A stretch of DNA of 64,000 nt from Paenibacillus durus. GTDB lineage: Bacteria > Bacillota > Bacilli > Paenibacillales > Paenibacillaceae. The DNA is taken from positions 5,974,348-6,038,347 of the forward strand of contig NZ_CP009288.1 in NCBI RefSeq assembly GCF_000756615.1. Reading direction: 5' to 3'. The position numbers and the translations under genes were made by a program. The notes below the pieces were generated by a model. The model saw only the letters and a list, made by a program, of their open reading frames with translations, ran no database searches and was not told the DNA's origin. Of the stretch, positions 17,145-26,694 are shown one piece after another; within the stretch, counting starts at the first letter, position 1, and each line of letters begins with the position of its first letter.

Positions 17145-17171
17145 ACCGTCCCGATTCTTAGGCGGGACGGT
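17145..17171 (-). terminator. Terminator after the cold-shock gene
   Basis: Perfect 9-bp stem ACCGTCCCG / CGGGACGGT followed by TCTTTTTTT on the minus strand. Confidence 0.85.
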
Positions 17172-17180
17172 GGTTGGGTA

Positions 17181-17381
17181 TTACAGTTTTACAACGTTTT
17201 CGGCTTGTGGTCCACGGTTGCCTTGAACAACGTTGAATTCAACGCGTTGGCCTTCGTCCAACGTTTTGAAGCCGTCGCCGACGATTGCGCTGAAATGTAC
17301 GAATACGTCGCTTCCGCCTTCAACTTCGATGAAGCCAAAGCCTTTTTCTGCGTTAAACCATTTAACTGTACCTGTTTGCAT
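17181..17381 (-). CDS. Cold-shock protein (CspA/CspB family)
   Basis: 66-residue OB-fold RNA chaperone: MQTGTVKWFNAEKGFGFIEVEGG with RNP1 (KGFGFI) and RNP2 (VFVHF) motifs and the ending GPQAENVVKL. It keeps mRNA unfolded at low temperature. A strong ribosome site GGAGG precedes the ATG. A long leader containing a large hairpin (17442-17495) lies upstream. Confidence 0.95.
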   Translation of the reverse strand: MQTGTVKWFNAEKGFGFIEVEGGSDVFVHFSAIVGDGFKTLDEGQRVEFNVVQGNRGPQAENVVKL

Positions 17382-17441
17382 TGGTGTATGCCTCCAAAAA
17401 ATAAATTAATATGTTATTTTTATCTTTGAACAAAGAAAAAA

Positions 17442-17495
17442 TTCACACATTGAAAAAGGCTGTATCTCCGACTTGACAACCCTTTTCAATGTGAA
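17442..17495 (-). promoter_or_regulatory. Imperfect long hairpin in the cold-shock gene leader
   Basis: Inverted repeat TTCACACATTGAAAAAGG (17442-17459) against CCTTTTCAATGTGAA (17481-17495), 14-15 pairs with bulges, about 60-115 bases before the csp ATG. Cold-shock mRNAs often have temperature-responsive leaders; it could alternatively be a terminator or operator. Confidence 0.4.
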
Positions 17496-17594
17496 AATTC
17501 AGGCCTCAAATTAAATTATGATTAATATCATAGTAGCACATCATGGAAGCAAAGGCAAGTTAAGCGCCCGGAAATCATCCAGTTTTTACCGTTA

Positions 17595-17629
17595 AAGGCT
17601 GGCTTTCCAAACCAGGCTAAGCCAGCCTT
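17595..17629 (-). terminator. Hairpin after htrA, probable terminator
   Basis: Perfect 11-bp stem AAGGCTGGCTT / AAGCCAGCCTT with a 13-base loop, 42 bases beyond the htrA stop. A weak T-tract on the minus strand makes it a moderate terminator. Confidence 0.55.
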
Positions 17630-17670
17630 CCTCAGTAAAGCTTTACTAGTATATACTGTTCCCGCCGGAA

Positions 17671-18909
17671 TTATTCCCCCGGCTTCTCTTTGAGTGTAAC
17701 GGTAACTTCCTGCTCTACGCCATGACGGTAAAAAGTGATGGTGAGCGGATCGCCGATCTTGGTCTCGTTGTACAAATATTTGCGCAAGCTCAGCGTGGAG
17801 TCGATAGTCTGACCGTTAAATTTCGTAATGACATCGTTCAGCTTAAGTCCGGCTTCCTTGGCCGGGCCGACGGCGTCAAGAACCACAACGCCTTCTTTGA
17901 CACTGCTCGGCAATTTAAGCGCCTTGCGTTGGTCCTCGGCAAGCGGAACATACGGATTATTCAAATCGACGGAGTATACGCCCAGGTACGAACGCGCAAT
18001 CTTCCCTTTTAGAGACAGCTCTTCAGCGATCTTGATGACATGATTGGCCGGAATGGCAAACCCAAGGCCTTCCACGCCGGTATCGGATATCTTCATCGTA
18101 TTAATGCCGATTACCCGGCCGTTCAGATCCACGAGCGCTCCGCCGCTGTTGCCTTCGTTAATGGCGGCATCGGTCTGAATAACCTCCTGCTCCCAATCAT
18201 AGACGCCGTCCTGGTTAAGCGATACCGGGATGCTGCGGTTCGTGTAACTGACAATGCCCGAGGTCAGCGTGTCGCCAAGACCGAGCGGGTTGCCGATCGC
18301 AATGACCGTTTCCCCCAGTTGAAGCTTGGAGGAGTCCCCTAGCTGCGCAACGGTGTTAATCCCCCCGGCATCAATGGAGAGGACGGCAATATCGCTGACT
18401 TTATCCGCGCCGACAAGCTCCGCTTTGCGGGTCTCGCCGTCCACCGTAACAATCTCAAGCTTGCCCGCTCCGGAGATGACATGGTTATTCGTTATAATGA
18501 ATGCCTTATTGCCGGTCTTCCTATAAATCACACCTGATCCGAGCGCCGACTCATCCAGGGTATCTTTGGTTTCCTCTTCTTTATGGTTGATTATGCTGAC
18601 AACCGCCGGACGGACGGTAGCCGCCGCCTTGATAATCCGCTCATAAGGATCGCCGCTGCTTGGCGTAATATTCTGAATGAAGGCAGGCGCCGCACCACTT
18701 GGATGGGAAAGCTGGCCTGTGACGAGACTGAACAGCAGAACAGCGACCACTGCGCTGATCAGGGAGCAAATCGCGGACACTTGCATCGTTGACAAGCTCC
18801 GTCCTCTGAAGGGTTTCGACCAGCGGCGGGGCATTGGGCGTTTTGAGACTTTTCGTTCTCTCCGTCTGGATACTTTGGTTGAATAGAAATCATCATCAAA
18901 CAGTCCCAT
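17671..18909 (-). CDS. htrA: HtrA-type membrane-anchored serine protease
   Basis: 412 residues: basic cytoplasmic N-terminus, one membrane segment (about 43-65), trypsin-like protease domain and C-terminal PDZ domain (about 310-400). The catalytic triad is visible: His143 (TNNHVISG), Asp173 (VSDIAVL) and Ser255 (NEGNSGGALV). Degrades misfolded exported proteins. As in Bacillus it lies next to the wal operon, but a small gene on the opposite strand separates it from walJ, so it has its own promoter. Confidence 0.93.
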   Translation of the reverse strand: MGLFDDDFYSTKVSRRRERKVSKRPMPRRWSKPFRGRSLSTMQVSAICSLISAVVAVLLFSLVTGQLSHPSGAAPAFIQNITPSSGDPYERIIKAAATVRPAVVSIINHKEEETKDTLDESALGSGVIYRKTGNKAFIITNNHVISGAGKLEIVTVDGETRKAELVGADKVSDIAVLSIDAGGINTVAQLGDSSKLQLGETVIAIGNPLGLGDTLTSGIVSYTNRSIPVSLNQDGVYDWEQEVIQTDAAINEGNSGGALVDLNGRVIGINTMKISDTGVEGLGFAIPANHVIKIAEELSLKGKIARSYLGVYSVDLNNPYVPLAEDQRKALKLPSSVKEGVVVLDAVGPAKEAGLKLNDVITKFNGQTIDSTLSLRKYLYNETKIGDPLTITFYRHGVEQEVTVTLKEKPGE

Positions 18910-19210
18910 TCTGTTATCCTCTCCCCTTTTAACTCTCGCGTATCTGTATGGGCCAGCCTTCCTGCAGTGCCCTCATTCTCATTTTAGACTGCACTCCGGG
19001 GCAAAATGTTTCACCTGTTATTGACCCTGAAGCGCTCATTCTCGTAAAAGCGGAATATTTTGCAGCCTATCAGACTATAATTCTAGAAAAGCGGACTGAA
19101 AAGTCGTATGCAAGCGGGCCTCTTATACTCTTCTATTGTACCATAGCGCTGATAGCGGCGCCGTCTTCATGAAAATAAAAAAACAACAAATAGTGGAAGG
19201 AGAAACGGCT

Positions 19211-19417
19211 ATGGATTCTTTTACCTCAAGTATGGATTTGGCGCAGTTTATCGGCAAGCTAGGCGATCTGAAAGACGAACACTATCATATGACACTCGCT
19301 CTAACCGCAGCCGTCGAGCTGCTGATTGACAAAGGACTGATCACACGCCAGGAGCTTGAGCGGAAAATGTCTGATCTTGACGATCTTATGATTCGCTCAC
19401 CGTATCCCATGGCGTAG
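19211..19417 (+). CDS. Small hypothetical helical protein
   Basis: 68 residues starting MDSFTSSMDLAQF, with a GGAGAAAC ribosome site eight bases upstream. Sequence is strongly helical and charged (GDLKDEHYHMTLALTAAVELLIDKGLITRQELERKM), similar in feel to helix-hairpin regulators, but I recognise no family. It reads against the wal genes and overlaps the walJ 3' end by 32 bases, a tail-to-tail arrangement. Confidence 0.65.
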   Translation: MDSFTSSMDLAQFIGKLGDLKDEHYHMTLALTAAVELLIDKGLITRQELERKMSDLDDLMIRSPYPMA

Positions 19418-20192
19418 GCCGGTCGTAGTAGGTGTCGCAGAGCCGGAACTCGCTGTCTTTGTAGAAGCAGCCTCTGTCTTCCATCGCTCCGCGAACGGAC
19501 ATTCTCGCAAGCTCGATCATATTATGATCCCGGCTCAAATGGGCCAGATAGGTCCGCTTGGTGCGCCCCGTCAAAATCTCGCTGAGCGCCGCACCCGCCG
19601 CATCATTGGACAGGTGGCCCATATCGCCGAGTATCCGCCGTTTCGTGTTCCACGGATACCGCCCCATCCGCAGCATTTCGATATCATGGTTCGCCTCAAG
19701 CACCAATACGTCGGCATCCGAGATGGCTGCTCTCACCTTGTCGCTGACATAGCCGAGGTCGGTCGCAACGCTGAGCTTCTCCTTGCCTTCATAGAAGTTG
19801 TAGCCGACCGGCTCGGCGGCATCGTGGGATATGGCGAATGATTCCACCCGCATATCTCCAAAATCTTTATATTGCCCCGTCTCCAGAACGTGCCGGTTAT
19901 GCTCCTCGATGTTCCCGATGCCCTTCTCGATTGCGCCCCATGTATTGCTGTTGGCGTAGATCGGCAGATTGAACTTACGGGAGACCGCGCCGAGACCCTT
20001 GATATGATCGGAATGCTCATGCGTCACGAGGATCCCGTCAATCTCCTCTCCCTTTAGCTCCCGCATCGCCAGCAACTCCTCAATCCGCCGCGCGCTCAAA
20101 CCCGCGTCGATCATCAGTGTCGTCCCGCCGCCCCGTATAATTGTGGCATTGCCGGTTGAGCCGCTGGACAGCACCGTAAATGAAATCCCCAT
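19386..20192 (-). CDS. walJ: WalJ (YycJ) metallo-beta-lactamase-fold hydrolase
   Basis: About 268 residues from MGISFTVLSSGSTGNATIIRGG. The HxHxDH metal site appears as THEHSDHIKG, with a later SHDAAEPVGY. WalJ is a member of the MBL nuclease superfamily linked to coordination of cell division with DNA replication. Start set at 20192, with AGGAG upstream; the longer in-frame extension reads unrelated residues overlapping walI. Last gene of the walRKHIJ operon. Confidence 0.92.
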   Translation of the reverse strand: MGISFTVLSSGSTGNATIIRGGGTTLMIDAGLSARRIEELLAMRELKGEEIDGILVTHEHSDHIKGLGAVSRKFNLPIYANSNTWGAIEKGIGNIEEHNRHVLETGQYKDFGDMRVESFAISHDAAEPVGYNFYEGKEKLSVATDLGYVSDKVRAAISDADVLVLEANHDIEMLRMGRYPWNTKRRILGDMGHLSNDAAGAALSEILTGRTKRTYLAHLSRDHNMIELARMSVRGAMEDRGCFYKDSEFRLCDTYYDRPTPWDTVSES

Positions 20193-20229
20193 ATCTCCTG
20201 CTCCTCTTTTTTCGTAATCCGTTATTTCA

Positions 20230-20961
20230 CTAAGGTGTCTTGGGACTGATAATATCGGCGCTGATGCCGTTGACGTAATAAGATTTTCCGTCCTCCAGCA
20301 GAAACCGCCACATCGGCGCCGCCACCTGGCTCTCGGAATTAAACAGCTCTCCGTAATAGCCCAGCTCAATTTCTTTTACTGCCGCGCCCTGCGGGAAGAA
20401 CTTCTCGATCAGACTGCCCAGCGCCTTCGATGCCGGGAGCACCTTTTGCGCTTCACCTTTTCCGCCTTCCCCGATATCAATCTGCGGCCGGCGGTAGGCG
20501 ACGATTCTCTGATTGTTGTAGACCAGCTCCAGCCTTACGCTGAACAGCGGCCATTTCCCGTCGACCAGAGGATGCAGCACGAATGTGCCGACCTCACTTT
20601 CCAAAGGATCGAATCGGTAACTCCCGATATCGGGAATCTGGCTCTCCAGCTCCCCGCTCAGCTCGGTGAAGGAAAAAATCAGCTTGCTGTCAACCGGCCG
20701 GGTGAGCTGAACCGTTCCATCCCCCTCACCGGCCGAATAGCGGTACGTAATATCGGGAAGCTCTGGCGTAGCCGCCGGAATGGGGCACAGAATGCGGATA
20801 TCCTTCTGCTCCATGATTCGTTGGGTAGAGCTGGATAGCGAGGTAAAGTCAAGATTGGCGCTGACCTGCTCCCGCAGGTCCATCCACAGCTGGTAGCACA
20901 GCAGCAGATTCAGCAGCAGAAATGAATAGATCAGCACATTTTTTGCTCTACCCCAGTCCAT
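20230..20961 (-). CDS. walI: WalI (YycI) regulator of WalK
   Basis: 243 residues, one N-terminal membrane helix (NVLIYSFLLLNLLLCYQLW) and an extracytoplasmic domain. The start MDWGRAKN is characteristic of YycI and follows AAGGAGGAAGG. With WalH it binds the WalK membrane region and tunes its activity. Confidence 0.9.
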   Translation of the reverse strand: MDWGRAKNVLIYSFLLLNLLLCYQLWMDLREQVSANLDFTSLSSSTQRIMEQKDIRILCPIPAATPELPDITYRYSAGEGDGTVQLTRPVDSKLIFSFTELSGELESQIPDIGSYRFDPLESEVGTFVLHPLVDGKWPLFSVRLELVYNNQRIVAYRRPQIDIGEGGKGEAQKVLPASKALGSLIEKFFPQGAAVKEIELGYYGELFNSESQVAAPMWRFLLEDGKSYYVNGISADIISPKTP

Positions 20962-20988
20962 GCCCTTCCTCCTTTTAACCATGTAGTA

Positions 20989-22281
20989 TTACTTCAGCGT
21001 AAGCGAGCTTCCGTTACTAAAGTCGACCTTCCAGACGGGGGTCAGCTCAAGTTTATCTCCTTTGACCACCGGCAGATAGACAGGGTATAGGTCGCGAATC
21101 GCCGAAGATTGGCTGATCCCCGCGAGCTGCCTCCGCAGAGTATCCCCGCCGGGAAGCTCCACGATCTTTTTCGAACCTTTATCATCCTCGCTGTACATCA
21201 ATGACCGTTCGTAGGTCGTGACCGTCCCCTGCTGCAGCCGCAGATCGATAAGCCCGTAATGCAGCTTCGGCTGATCCAGAACCGGGTACGCCCCGTATGG
21301 ATAAGAGCCGTAGTACTGCTGGAAGGAAACAATCCGGTCCTGATTGCTTTCCTCCGCCGCTTCCAGCTTGTACGTCCCGTTCCACCCTCCATGCTGATTG
21401 ACAAAATCAACCGCCTCCAGCACATCCCTGGCATTGGTGCTCTCGCCCGCTGGCAGCGCCGTTGGGTCGCTGTAGCTCATCCAGTTATGTTCCTGATCCA
21501 CTTGAAGGCTGCGCTTGCTGTCCGTATAGATTTCAGAGCCGTCCTTTTCCCGGATATACCGGGTACTCCCGCTATCGAAGAATAGGCTGCTCTGGATTTG
21601 CTCTACCGTATACAGCTTGGAAGGCAGCTCGGCCGCCATGAGCGACAGATTGCTTTCCGGAACATAATAACTGCCGTTTGACGTTGCGTAAGGCGTCCAG
21701 GACTTACCGAAATCCACATGCTGCTGTACATCCTGCACGGTAAGATCGGCTTTGGCCGCTTCATACACGATGTCTCCCCTTGTGCTGAAAAAAACGGCAT
21801 GCGCCTTCGAATCGTTCTTCCCGCTGTATATCCAGATCCGGTCGACGCTCTCCCCGGCGAACAAAGAATCCGGGGAGAGCTGCATCACCCGCTGCAGCAG
21901 CGCTACGGGAATGCCCGAACGGAACGACAGCTCGATCCCTGGATTCTCGCTGCGGATTTTGTCCCAGTTAAAGCTCTGAACGGAGCGGCGCTGGAAGCTC
22001 TCGAAGCTTCGCCCCTTCAGCCGGGTGAGAATAAGATTGTAGAAAGTCGAACTTGGGTAAAACAGCGTGTGCTTGTCGTTTCCCAGATGAATGATCATTT
22101 TATCAGGAAATAGCAAATTCTCAACTTTTTCCTCAGGGCCCATATTGTCTGTCTTCACATATAAATTCTCCGAGAAGACCGCTGAATCGCTCCCCGGCAG
22201 ACGATAGATCAAATAATAACTCTCCACCAGGCTGCCCAGGACGAGCAGCGCCAGAACCCAGGACTTGATCCGTTCCTTCAC
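20989..22281 (-). CDS. walH: WalH (YycH) regulator of WalK
   Basis: 430 residues with one N-terminal membrane helix (VLALLVLGSLVESYYLIYRLP) and a large extracytoplasmic domain typical of YycH. The GTG start overlaps the walK stop by 4 bases, so translation is coupled. It acts with WalI on WalK at the septal membrane. Confidence 0.9.
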   Translation of the reverse strand: MKERIKSWVLALLVLGSLVESYYLIYRLPGSDSAVFSENLYVKTDNMGPEEKVENLLFPDKMIIHLGNDKHTLFYPSSTFYNLILTRLKGRSFESFQRRSVQSFNWDKIRSENPGIELSFRSGIPVALLQRVMQLSPDSLFAGESVDRIWIYSGKNDSKAHAVFFSTRGDIVYEAAKADLTVQDVQQHVDFGKSWTPYATSNGSYYVPESNLSLMAAELPSKLYTVEQIQSSLFFDSGSTRYIREKDGSEIYTDSKRSLQVDQEHNWMSYSDPTALPAGESTNARDVLEAVDFVNQHGGWNGTYKLEAAEESNQDRIVSFQQYYGSYPYGAYPVLDQPKLHYGLIDLRLQQGTVTTYERSLMYSEDDKGSKKIVELPGGDTLRRQLAGISQSSAIRDLYPVYLPVVKGDKLELTPVWKVDFSNGSSLTLK

Positions 22282-24107
22282 GCTCCATCCCTCCTTTGCT
22301 TCTCCAGAGGCAGCGTAAAGGTAACCTTAGAACCTTTGTTCAGTTCAGATTGCAGCGATATAGCGCCACCGTGCGCCTTGACAATTTCCCGGGCAATGGA
22401 AAGCCCGAGTCCGGTTCCGCCCATATTCCGCGAACGCGCCTTGTCCACCCGGTAAAAACGCTCGAAAATGCGCTCAATATCCTTCTTCGGAATGCCGATC
22501 CCGGAATCGCGGACGGAGATCTCCAGCATACCTTCGGAATTGCGTCCCGCCTCCATCTCGATGCTGCCGCCCTCCGGTGTATATTTCAGGGCATTGGACA
22601 CCAGATTACCGAGCACCTGGTCAATCTGATCCCTGTCGAGCCAGGCTGTAGAGATGTCCCGGCGGACGACGGTGCGGATGGAAATCCGCTTCTGCCGGAT
22701 TTGGAAGGAGAAGCGGTCGGCCACATCCTCCAGCATCTCGGCAATATCCGTCTCCTGATAGCGCAGCTGCGCTTCTCTGGAGTCGAGCCGCGAGAGATGC
22801 AGCAGATCGGTAACGAGACGGATCATCCGCTCCGTCTCACTGCGGATTACGCCGACAAAGCGGCCGGCAAGCTGCGGATCTTCCATCGCGCCGTCATCCA
22901 GCGCTTCCGCATAGCTCTTGATGGTCGTCAGCGGCGTGCGCAGCTCATGCGATACATTCGCCACGAACTCGCGGCGCGACGCTTCCAGGTTCTCTTGCTC
23001 GGTGACGTCCTGCAGCACCGCGATCGTTCCGGCGATTCCGCCCTCGCGGCGGTGGATCGGCGTGAATGTTACCCGCACGATGTTCGGTTCCTCCTCTTCG
23101 GAAGATTTAAGCCTCAGCATCGTGGACTGCGCCGTACCGCCGGACAAAGCGAGCGTCTGGTCACCCTCGAGGCCAAGCAGCCCGTCCAGTGCAAGCCCAC
23201 TGGGCAGCGGCTCATCCGCCCCCAGCATCAGCGATGCCCGGCGGTTCATGAGAATGACGCGGCCGGCTTCGTCTGTCGCCACTACGCCGTCGCTCATATT
23301 CGTCAGAATGGAGGCGAGCTTCTCCTTCTCTTCCTCGTTCTGGGACAGCGCGTCCCGCAGCCGTCCGGTCATATAATTGAACGCCTTGCTCAGTTGCCCG
23401 ATCTCATCACTACCAAAGATCGGCATTTTCCGGTCGAAGCTGCCTTCGGCCACCGCAGTGGCGTGCCGCGTCATCTCCTTAATTGGCTGTGTTATCGTAT
23501 GGGCAAGTATAACGCCGAGCACCGCCGTCAGGGCCAGCGCGATGAGAAGTCCGGAGATGAATACGCTGTTGATCCGGCCCATCGTCGCATACAGATCCTT
23601 CATATCGGCAGCGATGTAAATGGCGCCTACGACCTTTCCGTCCGATAACACCGGCTTGGCCACGACCTTCTTCCGCACATTATCGTCACCGATAATATAC
23701 TCCTCGTTGTCGCTGATGCCCTGCAGCGCGCGGCTGACCACCGTCTGCGTATTGCGCCGCCCGACATAGTCGCTCTGCGACTGTACCGAGGTGGTGATAA
23801 TTTTACCGCTCGCATCGAGCACCTGAATTTCCGCGCCGTTGATGTACAGATTGTTGACCATGCCACGCAGGCTGTCCACCGACGATTCTTCACTCGTTCC
23901 GCCGGCTTCGCTACTGAATTTATCGGCCGTCAGAATAGACAGCATTTCCGCCCGGGCCTTCAAATCCTTCGTGAAGTTATCGGTCAGCGAATTCTTCATC
24001 GAACTTACAAAAAAAACGCCGATCAGCTGCATCGCGATCAGAATCAGCAGCACGTAAATAATAATCAGCTTCGCCTGAATTGTCCGGAAAAAGGACATGG
24101 CCTTCAT
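22278..24107 (-). CDS. walK: Sensor histidine kinase WalK
   Basis: About 609 residues: membrane helix (16-34), extracytoplasmic domain, second helix (about 185-205), HAMP, PAS (around DGVVATDEAGRVILMNRRA), HisKA with phosphorylated His in FVANVSHELRTPLTTIKSY, and HATPase_c with DNAL-like NLVSNALKY, DSGIGIP and GTGLGLSI boxes. Senses cell-wall turnover and phosphorylates WalR. The ATG at 24107 follows GGAGG and overlaps the walR stop by one base; a GTG three bases earlier is also possible. Confidence 0.95.
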   Translation of the reverse strand: MKAMSFFRTIQAKLIIIYVLLILIAMQLIGVFFVSSMKNSLTDNFTKDLKARAEMLSILTADKFSSEAGGTSEESSVDSLRGMVNNLYINGAEIQVLDASGKIITTSVQSQSDYVGRRNTQTVVSRALQGISDNEEYIIGDDNVRKKVVAKPVLSDGKVVGAIYIAADMKDLYATMGRINSVFISGLLIALALTAVLGVILAHTITQPIKEMTRHATAVAEGSFDRKMPIFGSDEIGQLSKAFNYMTGRLRDALSQNEEEKEKLASILTNMSDGVVATDEAGRVILMNRRASLMLGADEPLPSGLALDGLLGLEGDQTLALSGGTAQSTMLRLKSSEEEEPNIVRVTFTPIHRREGGIAGTIAVLQDVTEQENLEASRREFVANVSHELRTPLTTIKSYAEALDDGAMEDPQLAGRFVGVIRSETERMIRLVTDLLHLSRLDSREAQLRYQETDIAEMLEDVADRFSFQIRQKRISIRTVVRRDISTAWLDRDQIDQVLGNLVSNALKYTPEGGSIEMEAGRNSEGMLEISVRDSGIGIPKKDIERIFERFYRVDKARSRNMGGTGLGLSIAREIVKAHGGAISLQSELNKGSKVTFTLPLEKQRRDGA

Positions 24108-24832
24108 CACAATCCTCCGCTTTTGGGACTGTGCATCAAATATCCAAGCCCGCGCCGTGTAAATATATATTCCGGCTTGCTCGGGTTCTCTTCGATTTTC
24201 TCTCTCAGCCGCCGGATCGTCACATCGACCGTCCGCACGTCTCCGAAATATTCAAATCCCCAGACCGCCTGAAGCAAATGCTCCCTTGTCATGACCTTCC
24301 CGGCGTTGCGGACCATATAATAGAGCAGTTCGTACTCGCGGTGCGTCAGATCAAGCGGTTCCCCGCCCTTGTAGACCGTATACATGTCGGTATCTATAAA
24401 CAAATCGAAATGGTGAACGCCCTGCTTGCCTTCATCCGGTTCGCTCTGCGTCTCGGCGGGAGCCGGCTTGTGCTGGCGCCGCATCTGCGCTTTGACCCGG
24501 GCAAGCAGCTCGCGTGTGCTGAACGGCTTGGTTACATAATCGTCCGCCCCAAGCTCAAGGCCCAGCACCTTGTCGATTTCCCCGTCTTTGGCGGTTAACA
24601 TGATGATCGGAATATCCAGATGGGCGGACCGCACCTCGCGGCATACATCCATGCCGTCCTTGCCGGGCAGCATGAGATCAAGCAGCATGAGATCGGGCCG
24701 TTTGGACAAGGCCAGGTCCACAGCGCTTATACCGTCAAAAGCGCAGACGACCTCGTACCCTTCTTTTTCCAAATTGAACTTTAAAATATCGGCAATAGGC
24801 TGTTCATCGTCCACGACCAAAATCGTTCCCAT
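24107..24832 (-). CDS. walR: Response regulator WalR
   Basis: About 241 residues, OmpR family: receiver domain with DDE acidic pocket, phospho-acceptor in LMLLDLMLPGKDG, conserved Lys in VTKPFSTREL, and a C-terminal winged helix with VWGFEYFGDVRTVDVTIRRLREKIE. Essential regulator of autolysins and wall metabolism. The true start is one of three nearby codons (24853 GTG, 24838 ATG, 24832 ATG); I chose MGTILVVDDE. Confidence 0.95.
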   Translation of the reverse strand: MGTILVVDDEQPIADILKFNLEKEGYEVVCAFDGISAVDLALSKRPDLMLLDLMLPGKDGMDVCREVRSAHLDIPIIMLTAKDGEIDKVLGLELGADDYVTKPFSTRELLARVKAQMRRQHKPAPAETQSEPDEGKQGVHHFDLFIDTDMYTVYKGGEPLDLTHREYELLYYMVRNAGKVMTREHLLQAVWGFEYFGDVRTVDVTIRRLREKIEENPSKPEYIFTRRGLGYLMHSPKSGGL

Positions 24833-25021
24833 CCCCATAATCCACCGTTTCACCCTTCTATCTTACTTTTAAACTACCTAGCATTATTTTAGCATACCTG
24901 TCCGCCCGCTACATCCTACGAAGTACGCAGTCAGGTCCTCAAGCAGTAAAAATGGATATTTATTCCTATAACAATGAAGCCGTCCGGGATTACCCGAGCG
25001 GCCTGTATGAGATATGACAAA

Positions 25022-26557
25022 TTATTGCAAATATTTGAGCGGATTCATGGCTGTGCCGCTTTTGCGAATTTCGAAATGAAGATGGGTGCCCGTGGATCGC
25101 CCGGTATTGCCCATAATTCCGATCGTGAAGCCCTGCTCCAGCTTCTGGCCGACGGAAACGGAGATTTTGCTTAAATGGCCATAGTACGTATCATATCCGT
25201 TGCCGTGATTAATAATGACAACATTACCGTAACCGCTCTGCACTCCGGCAAAAGTTACCGTCCCGGCGTCGGCGGCCCTAATCGTCCGATTGCCGGATAC
25301 AAGATCCACCCCTTTATGCAGCCGTCCCCAGCGTTCGCCGAAGCTGCTGGAAATGATTGCACCGCTAACCGGCCAGGCGAATGATCCGGAAGCTTCATAG
25401 GCTACCTTGGTGCCTCGGTATACAACCTCAGGCAGCGGAGCCTTGAGAACCGTCTGTCCGAGCCATTCTTCCATGACGACCTCGCCGTTCTCTTTGGTCA
25501 GCCGGTATTGCATCTCCTTCAGCCCTGTCTGGCCCGGACGCACCACCTTCATCTTGCCTTTGGGCAGAAGCTCGCTGGTGCGCACGATCACTTCGGGTTC
25601 CGTCACGATTTGCTCCGTCGCCTTCTCCGTCGTTACGACGGTAACCGGCGGCTGCGGCACCGTCAGCTTAAGCTCGTCTCCGATCTGCAGCGTCAGTTCC
25701 TTTACGTCCCGGTTGTTCTGGAAAATTTCCTGCTGCGTAATTCCATATCGGGTGGCAATACTGGAGATCGTGTCTCCTTCATGTACTGTATACACGAGCG
25801 GCGCCTCTACGCCTTCGGTAAGCAGCTTGACCGCCTTCTGCACATCCAGCACCTTATTCGGGTTGGCCTTTATCGGCTCGATGGATATTTGCTCACGTAT
25901 ATCCGCTGACTCTACCTTGTCTTCTGAGGAGGCCGGGGCGGATAACGCCGCCGCCGTCTTGGTCAGCTGCGGAACGTCGGATGCTTCTTTCTTCCCGGAT
26001 ATGTAGTAGGCTTTTACTCCCTGAAGCACAGCCCCGGCTGTTTCCTGGTCTTTGACGATACCGACGGCTTTCCCGTCTACGACCAGTTGAACGCCGACGG
26101 CGTACGCTTTAAGCAGACCGTCCAATTTATCCAACGTTCCCTCGTTGTCGATCACCGGCTTATAGCCTCTGGCCGCCTCGGTAGTGATGCCGTCCGTCTG
26201 CAGAACCATAACCTCGTCCGGGTATTTGTTCTGATACTCCTTGCGCTTCTCCTCAAATAAAACCTTCAGCCGCTCCTTGTCGGAGAGTGTCCCGATTTCA
26301 TTGCCGTGCAGCAGAACCCGGTAATAGCCCTCCGTATTCGCTTCCACATAATACTTATGCGCCCCGATGAACGAGACCGTGAGCAGCGCAATGCCGGCGG
26401 ATGCCGCGAGCCATGTCAGAAGCAGACGCCGCCGCGATCTATGAACCACTGGAGCGGACATCATGCCTTCCCCGGCATCGTCATTCCGCTCAGTCACAGG
26501 CATGGAAACTTCTCCTTGCTGCTTCTTCAGCCCGCGTATTAACTTCAATCCTTTCAC
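25022..26557 (-). CDS. Membrane-anchored LysM-G5-M23 peptidoglycan endopeptidase
   Basis: 511 residues: cytoplasmic N-terminus, one membrane helix (about 48-68), extracytoplasmic region, LysM domain (YTVHEGDTISSIATRYGIT, about 257-300), G5 domain (about 305-385) and LytM/M23 domain with zinc ligands in HKGVDL and GTHLHFEI. Cleaves peptide cross-links of peptidoglycan. Its position next to walRKHIJ and a candidate WalR box upstream suggest it is a WalR target. Same architecture as origin-proximal M23 proteins of Paenibacillus. Confidence 0.9.
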   Translation of the reverse strand: MKGLKLIRGLKKQQGEVSMPVTERNDDAGEGMMSAPVVHRSRRRLLLTWLAASAGIALLTVSFIGAHKYYVEANTEGYYRVLLHGNEIGTLSDKERLKVLFEEKRKEYQNKYPDEVMVLQTDGITTEAARGYKPVIDNEGTLDKLDGLLKAYAVGVQLVVDGKAVGIVKDQETAGAVLQGVKAYYISGKKEASDVPQLTKTAAALSAPASSEDKVESADIREQISIEPIKANPNKVLDVQKAVKLLTEGVEAPLVYTVHEGDTISSIATRYGITQQEIFQNNRDVKELTLQIGDELKLTVPQPPVTVVTTEKATEQIVTEPEVIVRTSELLPKGKMKVVRPGQTGLKEMQYRLTKENGEVVMEEWLGQTVLKAPLPEVVYRGTKVAYEASGSFAWPVSGAIISSSFGERWGRLHKGVDLVSGNRTIRAADAGTVTFAGVQSGYGNVVIINHGNGYDTYYGHLSKISVSVGQKLEQGFTIGIMGNTGRSTGTHLHFEIRKSGTAMNPLKYLQ

Positions 26558-26694
26558 GAAACTCTCCCTTTCAGCCTATCCTTGTAGTATCGCCATGCAG
26601 CCGGAACTATGGTAAGACCGCCTAATCTATATTTTGCCGATAGAAAATATCCTGCGTATAAACTGAGAATTTTATTGGAATGATATGGCAAATG

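Noticed and set aside
22296..23648. 450-codon plus-strand ORF opposite walK
   Set aside because: Lies wholly antisense to the conserved kinase, has no ribosome site and low-complexity His/Arg composition; a shadow of high-GC coding bias.
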